NCBI GenBank assembly: GCA_002696735.1 | Contig: NZSL01000015.1 | Location: 125,520-189,519, forward strand | Source of the DNA: Methylophaga sp. | GTDB lineage: Bacteria; Pseudomonadota; Gammaproteobacteria; Nitrosococcales; Methylophagaceae | Reading direction: 5' to 3' | Length of the DNA: 64,000 bases | In this document: positions 8,368-17,944 of the stretch, one piece after another | Layout of the letters: each line of letters opens with the position of its first letter | Numbering within the stretch: position 1 is the first letter of the stretch | Program-made: the position numbers and the translations under genes | The notes under the pieces: model-generated | Databases searched by the model: none | What the model saw: the letters and a program-made list of their open reading frames with translations, nothing else | Told to the model about the DNA's origin: nothing

Positions 8368-11300
8368 TCACTTTAAAAACTTTTTAAAATTTTCAGCCTG
8401 CTCGAAAATCTCTTTGTATACTTCATCCCGATCCACTGGTGGATACCCGTGTTGTGCCAGCACCAATATCAAACCCACTTTCAGCTCTGCCTTGATGTCC
8501 TCTCGTTGATTCCAATCGGTATAGCGAACCTTATCCTTTACAACATCTTTAACAGCTTTGGCTAAGGTGATGAGTTTGTCTTCGGGATAGTTGAAATCAT
8601 ATTTTAGTGCCAAACTTTTAAGGATGTCATAAAAGGCTTTTTCTTCGAGATCGATCCCAAGATCGGTAAATGAATCACGCTCTTTTTTCAGAGCATGGAT
8701 GAGATCAATAATTTCATCTGAAAAGTCCTCGAGTACATTACTAACCAGTACATCATCTTCTTTACGCTCATTGTAGTGTTCAACAAGGGCTTGCAGTTTT
8801 TTGGAGAAATCTACGCCCTTAGTCTTATTAATCTTTTTGAAATCTTCGATGGCTTTAGCAAGCAGTTTTTGGAGTAGCTTTATTTTCGTATTGGGTAATT
8901 TTATCTTTTCGATTTTGGCGAGATAGTCATCATCGAAAATATCAGTGCTTCCTTCACCATCCTCGCCCATTTTAAAAATTTCTTCGACACCATCACTCTG
9001 CAACGCTTCGGTGATCATTTGGCGAACCTTGGCATTCATCTGGGCAATATCGGGGGCATCCCCTCTGGTGAGCTTAAAGACGATGGATCTTACTGCGATA
9101 TATAAATGAATCTGATCCCGTTCGGCCTGGCTGACTCCTTCTGAACCACTGCAAATGTCGTAGGCAGCTTTAAGACGCTTCACCAAATGCATAAACCGTT
9201 TTTCAAATTTATCGGTGATTTGAACAAATTCAGCCGCCAGGTTAAGGCAACCCAACTGTTCAACCGGACTCCCCTCAAAGTAGGGTGATTTATCAAAGGA
9301 ATGAAACATTTTGCCGATCAAATCCAGATGATCTTTAACCACGACAATAGACTGGTTTATTTCTTCAATATTTTGCTGATCAGCTTTGTTGTAATGAGCC
9401 AAAGCCAGGTTCATCTGTTTTTTAATGCCAATGTAATCAACGACCAGACCTTTCTCTTTACCCTCAAACTTGCGGTTAACTCTTGAAATAGTCTGGATCA
9501 AGTTATGTCGCTGAATCGGCTTATCGATATACATCGTGTCCAAAAAAGGTACATCAAAACCGGTTAACCACATATCCACGACGATAGCGATTTTAAAATT
9601 GGATTTGGCATTCTTGAATTGACGATCCAGTTCTTTCCGATCGTCTTTATTACCAAGCAAATCATAAAGTGCTTTTGGATCATCCTTGCTACGGGTCATG
9701 ATCATTTTTATGCGCTCTATCGGCTTGATGGTTTTCTGTTCTTGCTCGGTGAGCTCAACGCCTTCTTCACTGGCAAGTACTTCATTCCATTGGGGCCGAA
9801 GTTTGATCACTTCCTGAAAAAATGCATAAGCTATATCCCGTTTGCTACAGACAAACATGGCTTTGCCTTTTAAAGTCGCACCTTCTTCTAATCGCCGTTC
9901 ATAGTGGTGCACAAAATCAATGGCCAAAGCCCTTAAGCGATCTGGATCCCCCAATATCGCTGTCATATTGGCACTGGCTTTTTTGCTTTCTTCGATTTGG
10001 TAATCGCTGGCACCATCTTCGGCACACACAGCATAGTAGGCTTCGATTTCTTCCAGTTTTTTATTATCGAGAATGACTTTAGCTGCACGACCTTCGTAAA
10101 CAATCCGCACGGTGATTTCATCCTTCACCGATTCCGTCATGGTGTAGCTATCAATTACTTCGCCAAACACATCCAGCGTGGCGTCAATAGGCGTACCGGT
10201 AAAGCCAACATATGTGGCATTGGGCAGCGAGTCATGCAGGTACTTCGCAAAGCCAAAGGTGCGTTTAACGCCTTTATCGGTGACACGAATTTTTTGATCC
10301 AGATTTATCTGGCTTCGATGCGCCTCATCGGAAATACAAATCACATTGCTGCGATCCGTTAAAAGCTGTGTGTCTTCGGTGAATTTATGGATGGTCGTTA
10401 AAAACACACCGCCACTGCTGCGCCCTTGAAGTAACTCTCTTAATTGGGATCGGCTCTCGACACTAACGACGGTTTGATCGCCAATATAGTTTTTCGCATC
10501 CGTAAATTGAATTGAGAGCTGATCATCAAGATCCGTCCGGTCGGTAATTAAAACAATGGTTGGGCTTTCAAACGCCAGGCTTTTCATCAGCTGGCGAGTT
10601 AGAAAAAGCATGGTAAAGCTCTTACCGCAGCCGGTCGCCCCGAAGTAGGTACCACCTTTACCATCACCATGCGGTTTTCGGTGTTCGAGAATATTTTGAT
10701 ACAGCTTATTGGTGGCGTAAAACTGTGGATAGCGGCAAACCACTTTCATTTCATGCTTGGATGTATCCGGGAAGTAAATAAAATGACGGATGACTTGTCG
10801 GAGTCGATCCTGATTAAACAGTCCCTCGATCATCGTGTGCAAGCTGTTGATGCCATCCTGACCGATTTCTTCGTTCCCAGTAACTTTGCGCCAGGTATAG
10901 AAAAACTCATAAGGTGCAAACAAAGAACCCATCTTACTGTTCACACCATCACTAATAACGCAGAGAGCGTTATATTTCATCAATTCCGGTATGTCACGCG
11001 TATAACGAGTCGTGAGCTGAACATACGCATCATGCAACGTGGCTTCTTCACGAATCGCACTTTTAAACTCAAACACAACTAAAGGCAGACCATTGATATA
11101 CAAAATGCCATCGGGGATACGTTTTTCAGTGCCGAAAATTTCCAGCTGATTGACCAGTTTGAAAATGTTCTGATTTCCATAGCTACCCTTATCATCCGCA
11201 ATTATCGTATCGACTTCACCTTCCTTTGGTAGACGCATCTCCGACAGACCTTGGTAATCTATCAATTGGATATACAGATCTTTCTGGCTGCGATCTTCGC

Positions 11301-11583
11301 GTTTCAGTAAGAAACCATCAGCCACCATTTTATGAATGGTTTTGTTTGATTCATATAGATCAGCAGAAGAGAGTAACTCAAGACGACGAACGATTGAGTC
11401 TATCTCAGCTTCAGTAATGCCATCTGAAGCATAACGATGGTTCAGGTAATGAATAAGGTCAGCTTTAATCAGTACTTCACCAGGCTGACGAATAAACGTA
11501 TTACCCTGAAAATGTGGATAACCTTGCTCCGCCAACAAAGTAATAATTGCCTGCTCAAGTTTTTCTTCTGTGAACCTACTCAT
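8368..11583 (-). CDS. hsdR: Type I restriction enzyme R subunit
   Basis: A 1071-residue HsdR. The N-terminal PD-(D/E)xK nuclease is at about residues 145-175 (DGILYINGLP then VVFEFKS). The SF2 helicase motor has Walker A GATGCGKS near 315-322, a DEAH box near 418, GFTGTPI, and a C-terminal WLTGFDVP motif. Length is normal and no motif is missing, so it should be active in ATP-dependent DNA translocation and cutting when complexed with HsdM and HsdS. It is on the same strand as hsdM-hsdS but separated from them by an inverted toxin-antitoxin pair, so it likely has its own promoter in 11584-11780. Confidence 0.95.
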   Translation of the reverse strand: MSRFTEEKLEQAIITLLAEQGYPHFQGNTFIRQPGEVLIKADLIHYLNHRYASDGITEAEIDSIVRRLELLSSADLYESNKTIHKMVADGFLLKREDRSQKDLYIQLIDYQGLSEMRLPKEGEVDTIIADDKGSYGNQNIFKLVNQLEIFGTEKRIPDGILYINGLPLVVFEFKSAIREEATLHDAYVQLTTRYTRDIPELMKYNALCVISDGVNSKMGSLFAPYEFFYTWRKVTGNEEIGQDGINSLHTMIEGLFNQDRLRQVIRHFIYFPDTSKHEMKVVCRYPQFYATNKLYQNILEHRKPHGDGKGGTYFGATGCGKSFTMLFLTRQLMKSLAFESPTIVLITDRTDLDDQLSIQFTDAKNYIGDQTVVSVESRSQLRELLQGRSSGGVFLTTIHKFTEDTQLLTDRSNVICISDEAHRSQINLDQKIRVTDKGVKRTFGFAKYLHDSLPNATYVGFTGTPIDATLDVFGEVIDSYTMTESVKDEITVRIVYEGRAAKVILDNKKLEEIEAYYAVCAEDGASDYQIEESKKASANMTAILGDPDRLRALAIDFVHHYERRLEEGATLKGKAMFVCSKRDIAYAFFQEVIKLRPQWNEVLASEEGVELTEQEQKTIKPIERIKMIMTRSKDDPKALYDLLGNKDDRKELDRQFKNAKSNFKIAIVVDMWLTGFDVPFLDTMYIDKPIQRHNLIQTISRVNRKFEGKEKGLVVDYIGIKKQMNLALAHYNKADQQNIEEINQSIVVVKDHLDLIGKMFHSFDKSPYFEGSPVEQLGCLNLAAEFVQITDKFEKRFMHLVKRLKAAYDICSGSEGVSQAERDQIHLYIAVRSIVFKLTRGDAPDIAQMNAKVRQMITEALQSDGVEEIFKMGEDGEGSTDIFDDDYLAKIEKIKLPNTKIKLLQKLLAKAIEDFKKINKTKGVDFSKKLQALVEHYNERKEDDVLVSNVLEDFSDEIIDLIHALKKERDSFTDLGIDLEEKAFYDILKSLALKYDFNYPEDKLITLAKAVKDVVKDKVRYTDWNQREDIKAELKVGLILVLAQHGYPPVDRDEVYKEIFEQAENFKKFLK

Positions 11584-11780
11584 TCCATGTCCCTGTTACC
11601 GGCACTGTTATTTCAAAGGCATATTACCTGTTTTGTTCAAAAGCACGAAACTTGCCCGAGCATCGCAGACTCAAAGGTGTGTTTCGATTATTTTGAGTAT
11701 TTCGTTTATTTCGAATATGATGCCCTTATAGCAGTTATGCAGCTACTAGATAGAAAGACAACTAACTACCGAGAAACACC

Positions 11781-12233
11781 ATGAGTGCTGAAAAAATAAT
11801 TCATCTACCGAATGCCGCCGAAGTTGAGGCTGCCAAGACGTCCAGCAGAACGCTTTCTAAGTATGCCGATGCCGACCGCGTGCAAATGTCATTGCGTGGC
11901 AGTAATGGTGAAGCTGACGAGTTGGTCTTGCCTGGTCATGTGTTACAGATAATGCTTGAAGTGCTGTCTGAAATGTCCAAAGGCAATGCCATTAGTTTGA
12001 TCCCTCATCATCAGGAAATCAGCACCCAAGAAGCAGCTAATTTACTGAATGTCAGCCGGCCTTATCTGGTGCAGTTATTAGAAAAAGGCGAACTGCCTTT
12101 TCGACTGGTCGGTTCACACCGTCGCGTTCGGCTCACAGATCTGATGGAATATAAGGCAAATATCGATAAGCAAAGAACACAAGCTTTGGATGCGCTGGCA
12201 GCACTTTCTCAAGAAGACAACATGGGCTATTAA
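11781..12233 (+). CDS. HTH antitoxin paired with PIN toxin
   Basis: A 150-residue protein with an excisionase-type winged-helix DNA-binding segment at about residues 73-125 (STQEAANLLNVSRPYLVQLL, then FRLVGSHRRVRLTDLMEY). It is followed five bases later by a PIN-domain gene. This pairing is a known type II toxin-antitoxin arrangement. The protein would neutralise the PIN nuclease and repress its own promoter. The N-terminal 65 residues are of unknown fold. It is divergent from hsdR, with a 197-base AT-rich gap between them. Confidence 0.8.
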   Translation: MSAEKIIHLPNAAEVEAAKTSSRTLSKYADADRVQMSLRGSNGEADELVLPGHVLQIMLEVLSEMSKGNAISLIPHHQEISTQEAANLLNVSRPYLVQLLEKGELPFRLVGSHRRVRLTDLMEYKANIDKQRTQALDALAALSQEDNMGY

Positions 12234-12238
12234 ACCAC

Positions 12239-12805
12239 GTGAGCAAATTTACCGTCGTGCTTGATGCCTGTGTGCTTTATCCTGCGCCATTGCGGGATTT
12301 ACTGATGCGGCTAGCACTGACAGATCTGTTCAAAGCCTACTGGACCGACCAGATCCATGAAGAATGGATCAACGCATTACTGAGACAGGGTAAATTTACA
12401 CGAGAAAAACTGGAGCAAGTTAGAGACTTGATGGATGCCCATGTACGGGATGCCAAAGTGACCGGCTATGAAAACCTAATTGACACATTAGCGCTCCCGG
12501 ATCCTGATGATCGTCATGTTTTGGCGGCAGCGATTCGCTGTAATGCCGATGCAATTATCACGTTTAATGCCAAAGATTTTCCGGAATCAGCGTTAAAGCC
12601 CTATGGTATTGATGTGTTGCACCCGGATGACTTTATCTACTATCAAATTGATCTGGCCCCACCGGTATGTTGTAGCGCGATCAAAAATCAGCGTATGGCA
12701 TTAAAAAATCCACCGATCGAACTTGAAGACTTTCTCAACACACTTCAAAAGCAGCAACTGCCACAGACGGTTTCGATACTAAAAGATTATTCAGATTTTC
12801 TATGA
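12239..12805 (+). CDS. PIN-domain toxin (predicted ribonuclease)
   Basis: A 188-residue PIN-domain protein starting at GTG, just after the antitoxin stop. Acidic residues expected for Mg2+ binding are present: Asp in VVLDACVL near residue 9, Glu in HEEW, Asp in LPDPDDRHV, and Asp in TFNAKDFP. PIN toxins of VapC type cut RNA, usually tRNA or rRNA. The C-terminal 60 residues extend past the core domain. Tight coupling to the upstream antitoxin gene supports a toxin-antitoxin role. The target RNA is unknown. Confidence 0.82.
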   Translation: MSKFTVVLDACVLYPAPLRDLLMRLALTDLFKAYWTDQIHEEWINALLRQGKFTREKLEQVRDLMDAHVRDAKVTGYENLIDTLALPDPDDRHVLAAAIRCNADAIITFNAKDFPESALKPYGIDVLHPDDFIYYQIDLAPPVCCSAIKNQRMALKNPPIELEDFLNTLQKQQLPQTVSILKDYSDFL

Positions 12806-12848
12806 TTTAGAGCTTCAGCAGCTTGGTCGGCCAGTAAATAAAAAACGA

Positions 12849-14228
12849 TTATGCTTCAGCCAACTGCTTGTCAATAATTGATGCAACTTCGGGCACACGT
12901 AATTCACCGGAAAGAAGTTTGGGGATAAGCGTGTTGCGTATATTTGACAGTGAATCGCACTGAAACTGTTGCTCGGCGATACTTTGGAAAAAGGGTGAAA
13001 CTAACTTATCGAATGCCTCAAGTAAATTTATAGCTGGATAAGTACATATCTGGTTTGCAACGACTTCCGGTCTTACTGCTGGATATGCACCACCATCAGC
13101 TAAATGCGCCAATGTATCAATGACGTCATCCTGCGTAAGAAAAAGGTAAACGAAAGTCCGATTGCTCATTACCTTGGGTCGCATAACAGCAAACCCAGTA
13201 AGGCCGTCTTGATTTACATATGCAAATGATCGATTGCCCGGACGTACAGTACCAATAATCGTGTCAAATTTACGAAGAATACGTTTTGCCCTGCTAGGAG
13301 CGTCTTGATCAGAGTAGATAGTTACCGAATCAACTTTTCCATTTTTAGTGTTGGCCAAGTCAACATATTTGATTGATTGGGGAAAATTTTTACTACTCCA
13401 AGACTCAGGATTTAAGTCAGCAATTTTTTGAATAGGCCCAACATTCCAACCATCTGGAACCCAACCCATTTCATCGGTTAGGACAAAGCTATTAGGAAAC
13501 TGTTGTTGCAGATCTTCAGGAAGTGATTTGCGTTGATCGCCGAGTGCTTTTCGGCTTTCAGCACCGGCTAGCAGTGGTTCGGGGACCGGATTGCCAGCAG
13601 CTAACGCGTTATCAATCACTGGATCAAAATCAACAAACCAGCTTTTAAATAAAGCCTGTGCCATCGCTTCCAGTGTAGAGTTCATTCGACGATTCAGCTC
13701 AATTTTATCGTCAAGTGATGAAAATATTGAAGCAATTTTCTTTTGTTCGAGAAGGCTTGGGTAGTGAACATTAACGGTTGCCAAATCAGAGCCACGAATA
13801 CCTGCTTGGCCTGCACCTTGCTCTGTTATGCTCCAGATTTCAGCTCTACCAATAGGACTGTTGAAATAATAATAAAGATATTCTGGTGAAATTATTTCTT
13901 GGTTTGGTCTGACACGGATTAGATGTGATTCAAATAAAGTAGGTTCATCATCGCCTAGAAATATGGAACATTTTCCAGCACCCGATAATACTAATGACTG
14001 ACGAGCAAATAATAAATCACCGGATTTTAGTAATGAGCTCTCTAATTCTTTTTCATTTGCGGGCACTCTGTCGCATTTGATGTTGAGCATGCGGCCATGT
14101 GCGAAAATTTCACCCATGTTTATGAATTTATATCCTTCACCACGGATGCTTTTTGGTTTAGTGAGTCCATTTCTTGAAGGGACAGAATAAAAATTACTTA
14201 ATGGTGCCGTTAACCATTTAGTCCCCAT
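12849..14228 (-). CDS. hsdS: Type I restriction specificity subunit S
   Basis: A 459-residue HsdS with two target-recognition regions. The first (residues 1-180) ends in the conserved LLEQKKIASIFSSLDDKIELNRR helix region, described here in parts: EQKKIA, then LDDKIELN. The second ends near LRNTLIPKLLSGELRV. The central spacer contains the usual ALFKSWFVDFDPV block. The ATG overlaps the hsdM stop by 11 bases, so translation is coupled. It determines the DNA site methylated and cut. Target recognition regions are highly variable, so the site cannot be predicted. Confidence 0.93.
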   Translation of the reverse strand: MGTKWLTAPLSNFYSVPSRNGLTKPKSIRGEGYKFINMGEIFAHGRMLNIKCDRVPANEKELESSLLKSGDLLFARQSLVLSGAGKCSIFLGDDEPTLFESHLIRVRPNQEIISPEYLYYYFNSPIGRAEIWSITEQGAGQAGIRGSDLATVNVHYPSLLEQKKIASIFSSLDDKIELNRRMNSTLEAMAQALFKSWFVDFDPVIDNALAAGNPVPEPLLAGAESRKALGDQRKSLPEDLQQQFPNSFVLTDEMGWVPDGWNVGPIQKIADLNPESWSSKNFPQSIKYVDLANTKNGKVDSVTIYSDQDAPSRAKRILRKFDTIIGTVRPGNRSFAYVNQDGLTGFAVMRPKVMSNRTFVYLFLTQDDVIDTLAHLADGGAYPAVRPEVVANQICTYPAINLLEAFDKLVSPFFQSIAEQQFQCDSLSNIRNTLIPKLLSGELRVPEVASIIDKQLAEA

Positions 14229-15789
14229 AACCCAGTCCCTGCAAGTTTTTCTTAATCATTGAATCAAGCTTTTCAGCCTCTGCCATCTGCTTAAATAAGG
14301 TCTGGCTGAGTTCGGCCATCTTAGTTTCAAAAGCAATACCATCATCTTCAATATCTGCCCCACCTACATAGCGGCCGGGCGTCAGCACATAGTCATTGGT
14401 TTTAATGTCATTAAGCGTGGCGGATTTACAAAAACCAGGTACGTCTCGGTAGTCGCCATCTTTCGCTTCACCGCGCCAGGCATGATAGGTGCGGGTGATT
14501 TCGGCAATATCATCTGTGGTGAGTTCTTTATGTACGCGGCTGATCATCGAACCCATATTACGGGCATCGATAAACAGGGTTTCACCACGGCGATCCCTAA
14601 AATGTTTGCGGTCATCCGAAAATTGCTGGGCGCGTTTATTTTTGGTGATAAACCATAAGCAAACTGGGATCTGTGTGGTGTAAAACAATTGGCCGGGTAG
14701 GGCGATCATGCAATCCACCAGATCATTCTCAACCAGTTTTTGTCGGATCTGACCTTCACCACTGGTATTAGTAGACATAGATCCGTTGGCAAGCACAAAA
14801 CCGGCGATGCCGTTTTCTGACAGTTTGGAGATCATATGCAATATCCAGGCATAGTTGGCATTACCAACGGGAGGTACTTCGTAACCTGCCCAGCGTGGAT
14901 CGTTAATCAATTCATCATTGCCGCGCCAAGCTTTAAGGTTAAAGGGCGGGTTAGCCAATATAAAGTCAGCTTTTAGATCTGGGTGCTGATCTTTGAAAAA
15001 GGTATCGGCCGGTACATCACCCAGATTGCTGGAGATGCCGCGGATCGCCAGGTTCATTTTTGCCAGTTTATAAGTCGTGGCAGTGTATTCTTGACCGTAA
15101 ATGGAAACGTCTTTTTGATTGCCTTGATGGCTGTCGATAAATTTTATGGATTGCACAAACATGCCGCCGGAGCCACAGCAGGGGTCATAGATTTTGCCTT
15201 GATATGGCTCAATCATTTCTGCCAGCAGATTAACCACACATTTTGGGGTATAAAACTCACCGCCGCCTTTACCCTCGGTTGCAGCGAATTTTCCCAGAAA
15301 ATATTCATATACCCGGCCAACCAGATCAGCTTCGTTATCACTGATGGTATCGATATTGTTTATCGAATCGATAAGGGCTGCCAACTTACTGGGATCCAAC
15401 GCCATCCGTGAAAAGTAGTTATCAGGCAGGGCGCCTTTTAACGATGGGTTACTTTTTTCAACGGCATGCAGGGCAGTGTCGATCTTTACAGCGATGTCGT
15501 CTTGCTTGGCCTGCTTTTGAAGCGTGCTCCAGCGAGCATGTTCGGGGAGGTAAAAGACGTTTTTCATGGTGTAGAACTCCACCATGTCGAGATAATCCTG
15601 CTGACCGTCATCAATCAGTGTCTGTCGCCTTGCCTCAAACTTGTCACTGACAAATTTCAAAAATATCAGGCTCAACACGACATGTTTGTATTCAGATGAC
15701 TCAACCGTGCCGCGCAGTTTATCGGCAGTATCCCAAAGCGTTTGTTCAAAGGTTTTAACGTTTTTTGTTGTGGTTTTCTTTTCGGCCAT
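14218..15789 (-). CDS. hsdM: Type I DNA methyltransferase M subunit
   Basis: A 523-residue N6-adenine methyltransferase. It has the HsdM N-terminal helical domain, GEFYTPKCVV, the AdoMet motif DPCCGSGG at about residues 201-208, and the catalytic NPPF near residue 279. Length and motifs are complete. It forms M2S with HsdS to methylate the host and M2S-R2 with HsdR to restrict. It is first in the hsdM-hsdS operon and divergent from the HUH initiator gene at 15950, with a 160-base shared promoter region. Confidence 0.95.
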   Translation of the reverse strand: MAEKKTTTKNVKTFEQTLWDTADKLRGTVESSEYKHVVLSLIFLKFVSDKFEARRQTLIDDGQQDYLDMVEFYTMKNVFYLPEHARWSTLQKQAKQDDIAVKIDTALHAVEKSNPSLKGALPDNYFSRMALDPSKLAALIDSINNIDTISDNEADLVGRVYEYFLGKFAATEGKGGGEFYTPKCVVNLLAEMIEPYQGKIYDPCCGSGGMFVQSIKFIDSHQGNQKDVSIYGQEYTATTYKLAKMNLAIRGISSNLGDVPADTFFKDQHPDLKADFILANPPFNLKAWRGNDELINDPRWAGYEVPPVGNANYAWILHMISKLSENGIAGFVLANGSMSTNTSGEGQIRQKLVENDLVDCMIALPGQLFYTTQIPVCLWFITKNKRAQQFSDDRKHFRDRRGETLFIDARNMGSMISRVHKELTTDDIAEITRTYHAWRGEAKDGDYRDVPGFCKSATLNDIKTNDYVLTPGRYVGGADIEDDGIAFETKMAELSQTLFKQMAEAEKLDSMIKKNLQGLGYGD

Positions 15790-15949
15790 TGGCTGAGGGC
15801 ATCCTTGGGTTTTCTTTCGAACAGAAGTATCTAAGCCGCTAATCTTGCCATAAATCCCTTTTATTGGGGGAGCAAGTACTGAATTGTCTGTTTTATCTAA
15901 ACATCATTTCGTATCTGATCAGCTGTTTTGTTTGTGACCTATATCAAGT

Positions 15950-17665
15950 TTGTCGATGTATTGCGTCTGTATGCTGGCGACACAGTTAAAAGTAAGGTGT
16001 CATGTTTTGTATAACGCAATTAGAGTAAAAGATGATGAAATCCAAGTTGATATGTCAGTACTGGAGAAACTTCAACGACGACATATTGATGAGCTGAGGC
16101 CTATTTATGATATTCAGTTTGATGAACTTATAAAGGAGTATGCTATTTCGGGTGCGGTTAAGCACTGGTTGGCAGAACGTAAACAAGAGCTATTCCCAGC
16201 GTTTATCAAGCCATTTTCTGATAGGAAGATCATCTATAAAAAGGCCCAGATGATCTCAAAGTTTTTAAGGGAAATAGAACGTTGTGGTTTATCTTATGAT
16301 GATGATTTCTGGTCAGAATTACACAGGGCATTTAATCTCATGGAAGGTCAACGACCCTTATTGAGATCGGCTGAAACTACGGCCTATTGGAACAGAAAAC
16401 TTCGTAAACAAGTTAGAAGAGCATCTTTCATTTTTTCATCCCTTGTTGGTAATGATAAAAGCATGGCTTCACATAAATATGTGATGTATCGACGCCATTT
16501 GGCTCCACAAGCTATGTATATGACACCATGGGGAATGCGGACAAGATCTCAGCTACAGGACAGACGACAGCACGCAAGGCATTCATCCTATTTAACGAGA
16601 GTGACAGGAATAGCTGAACTCAATATTGAGGCTGGTCGTGCAGCCTATTTCGTGACAGTCACACTCAAACCTGAATTTAAAAAAGCGAATAGATTATTTA
16701 ATGGCTTAACACCGGATAAACTAACTAAACTGATTGCTGAGGCAGTGCGTAAACAAACAGATAAACTGCGTTATCACGATATTGATGTTGATGCTATTAG
16801 GGTTTTGGAAGCCCAGGCAGATGGCACACCACATCTGCATTTTCTGATTTTTACCAAGGATATTGATTTAGTACTGGAGATAATTGAATGGGCATTTGTT
16901 GATCGCCAGAAAATTTCTTGCAAACAAGGCATACATATGACGCCTGTTTATGATCTGAAAGGTGTTATCAGCTACATACTGAAAAGCTTTTTATCAGAGA
17001 TGTCATCTATTCAAACCATCGATACTCCTGATGAAATCAGGTCGATGCAGATGCTGGATGAATATGAGGAAGTAAAGGCTGACAAAGTTATTGTGATCAA
17101 ACAGCCAACTGCCTCTCGGCCGGTGACGCATACCGAACAAATCCAGGCTTGGTCTGAATTCACTAGCAAAAGACGATTTGCGGTGATTTCCACCAAGAGA
17201 AATTACCCGCCTCTGGCACTCTGGGATACTTGCCGTCAGGGTAATGCTGATCTCGTTAACTGCTCTTATCTCAAAAAGCATTTTCAGGATCGCTATAGCT
17301 CCGATCTGCCTATGCTGGCTAGTCTCAATGCACAGTTAAACAATATAGCGGCTAGTGGTGATTACGCTATGTTCTGCAGAGTCCTTTGGCTCTACTCTAA
17401 TAACGTTGCCGATTCCCATGATCTTGCTTATGCATCAACTATCAATACGGATCTTTCTGCACCATACATGGCCTTTGCTATCGAGGATAAACCTTCACCC
17501 ACACCGTCTATTGATACGATGAGTAAATCTGATTTCCCACAATTAAGGCTAAGTGATCAAGTTAACTTAAAGAGCAATAAAAACATCACGAATCATTTTA
17601 ATCCATTGCCGTTATGGCCAGCAAAATACCATCACTATCCAAATGTCATGTTTAACATAGAATAG
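15950..17665 (+). CDS. HUH-type replication initiator-like endonuclease
   Basis: A 571-codon frame opening at TTG; ATGs at 15956 and 16052 are alternative starts. The core matches HUH rolling-circle initiators such as the phage gene A (GPA) type: YFVTVTLKP, then the metal-binding motif HLH at residues 295-297 (in TPHLHFLIF), then a candidate catalytic tyrosine Y342 in SYILKSF with K345. Such proteins nick one strand at an origin and stay linked to its 5' end, starting rolling-circle replication or transfer. The last 150 residues are unassigned. Neighbours are two tyrosine recombinases and an excisionase-like gene, fitting an integrated mobile element able to replicate after excision. Confidence 0.65.
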   Translation: MSMYCVCMLATQLKVRCHVLYNAIRVKDDEIQVDMSVLEKLQRRHIDELRPIYDIQFDELIKEYAISGAVKHWLAERKQELFPAFIKPFSDRKIIYKKAQMISKFLREIERCGLSYDDDFWSELHRAFNLMEGQRPLLRSAETTAYWNRKLRKQVRRASFIFSSLVGNDKSMASHKYVMYRRHLAPQAMYMTPWGMRTRSQLQDRRQHARHSSYLTRVTGIAELNIEAGRAAYFVTVTLKPEFKKANRLFNGLTPDKLTKLIAEAVRKQTDKLRYHDIDVDAIRVLEAQADGTPHLHFLIFTKDIDLVLEIIEWAFVDRQKISCKQGIHMTPVYDLKGVISYILKSFLSEMSSIQTIDTPDEIRSMQMLDEYEEVKADKVIVIKQPTASRPVTHTEQIQAWSEFTSKRRFAVISTKRNYPPLALWDTCRQGNADLVNCSYLKKHFQDRYSSDLPMLASLNAQLNNIAASGDYAMFCRVLWLYSNNVADSHDLAYASTINTDLSAPYMAFAIEDKPSPTPSIDTMSKSDFPQLRLSDQVNLKSNKNITNHFNPLPLWPAKYHHYPNVMFNIE

Positions 17666-17944
17666 GATTGCACTCTTTGAGTATGTTTAAGGTTACATTT
17701 GCAGAAATTTTGGGTGAGCCGTGAATTACATTTATGCCTCTACACAAGTCCTGTCTTTTTTTATTGGGAAATAAACATATTTACGCTCAATAAATAACGC
17801 GGAAGTATGTGAGGGGCTGGCAGGCAAATGTTTTTTAATATCTAGCCAGAGAGGGTGTGAAAGTATTAACGAAAGTGTTATCTATCTCACAGTCAAAATT
17901 CAGCAATCTAATATGGTAATAGGCATCCAATAAATATACCGGGT

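Noticed and set aside
11437..11784. Plus-strand frame between hsdR and the antitoxin
   Set aside because: It overlaps the start of hsdR and has no ribosome site or recognisable domain.
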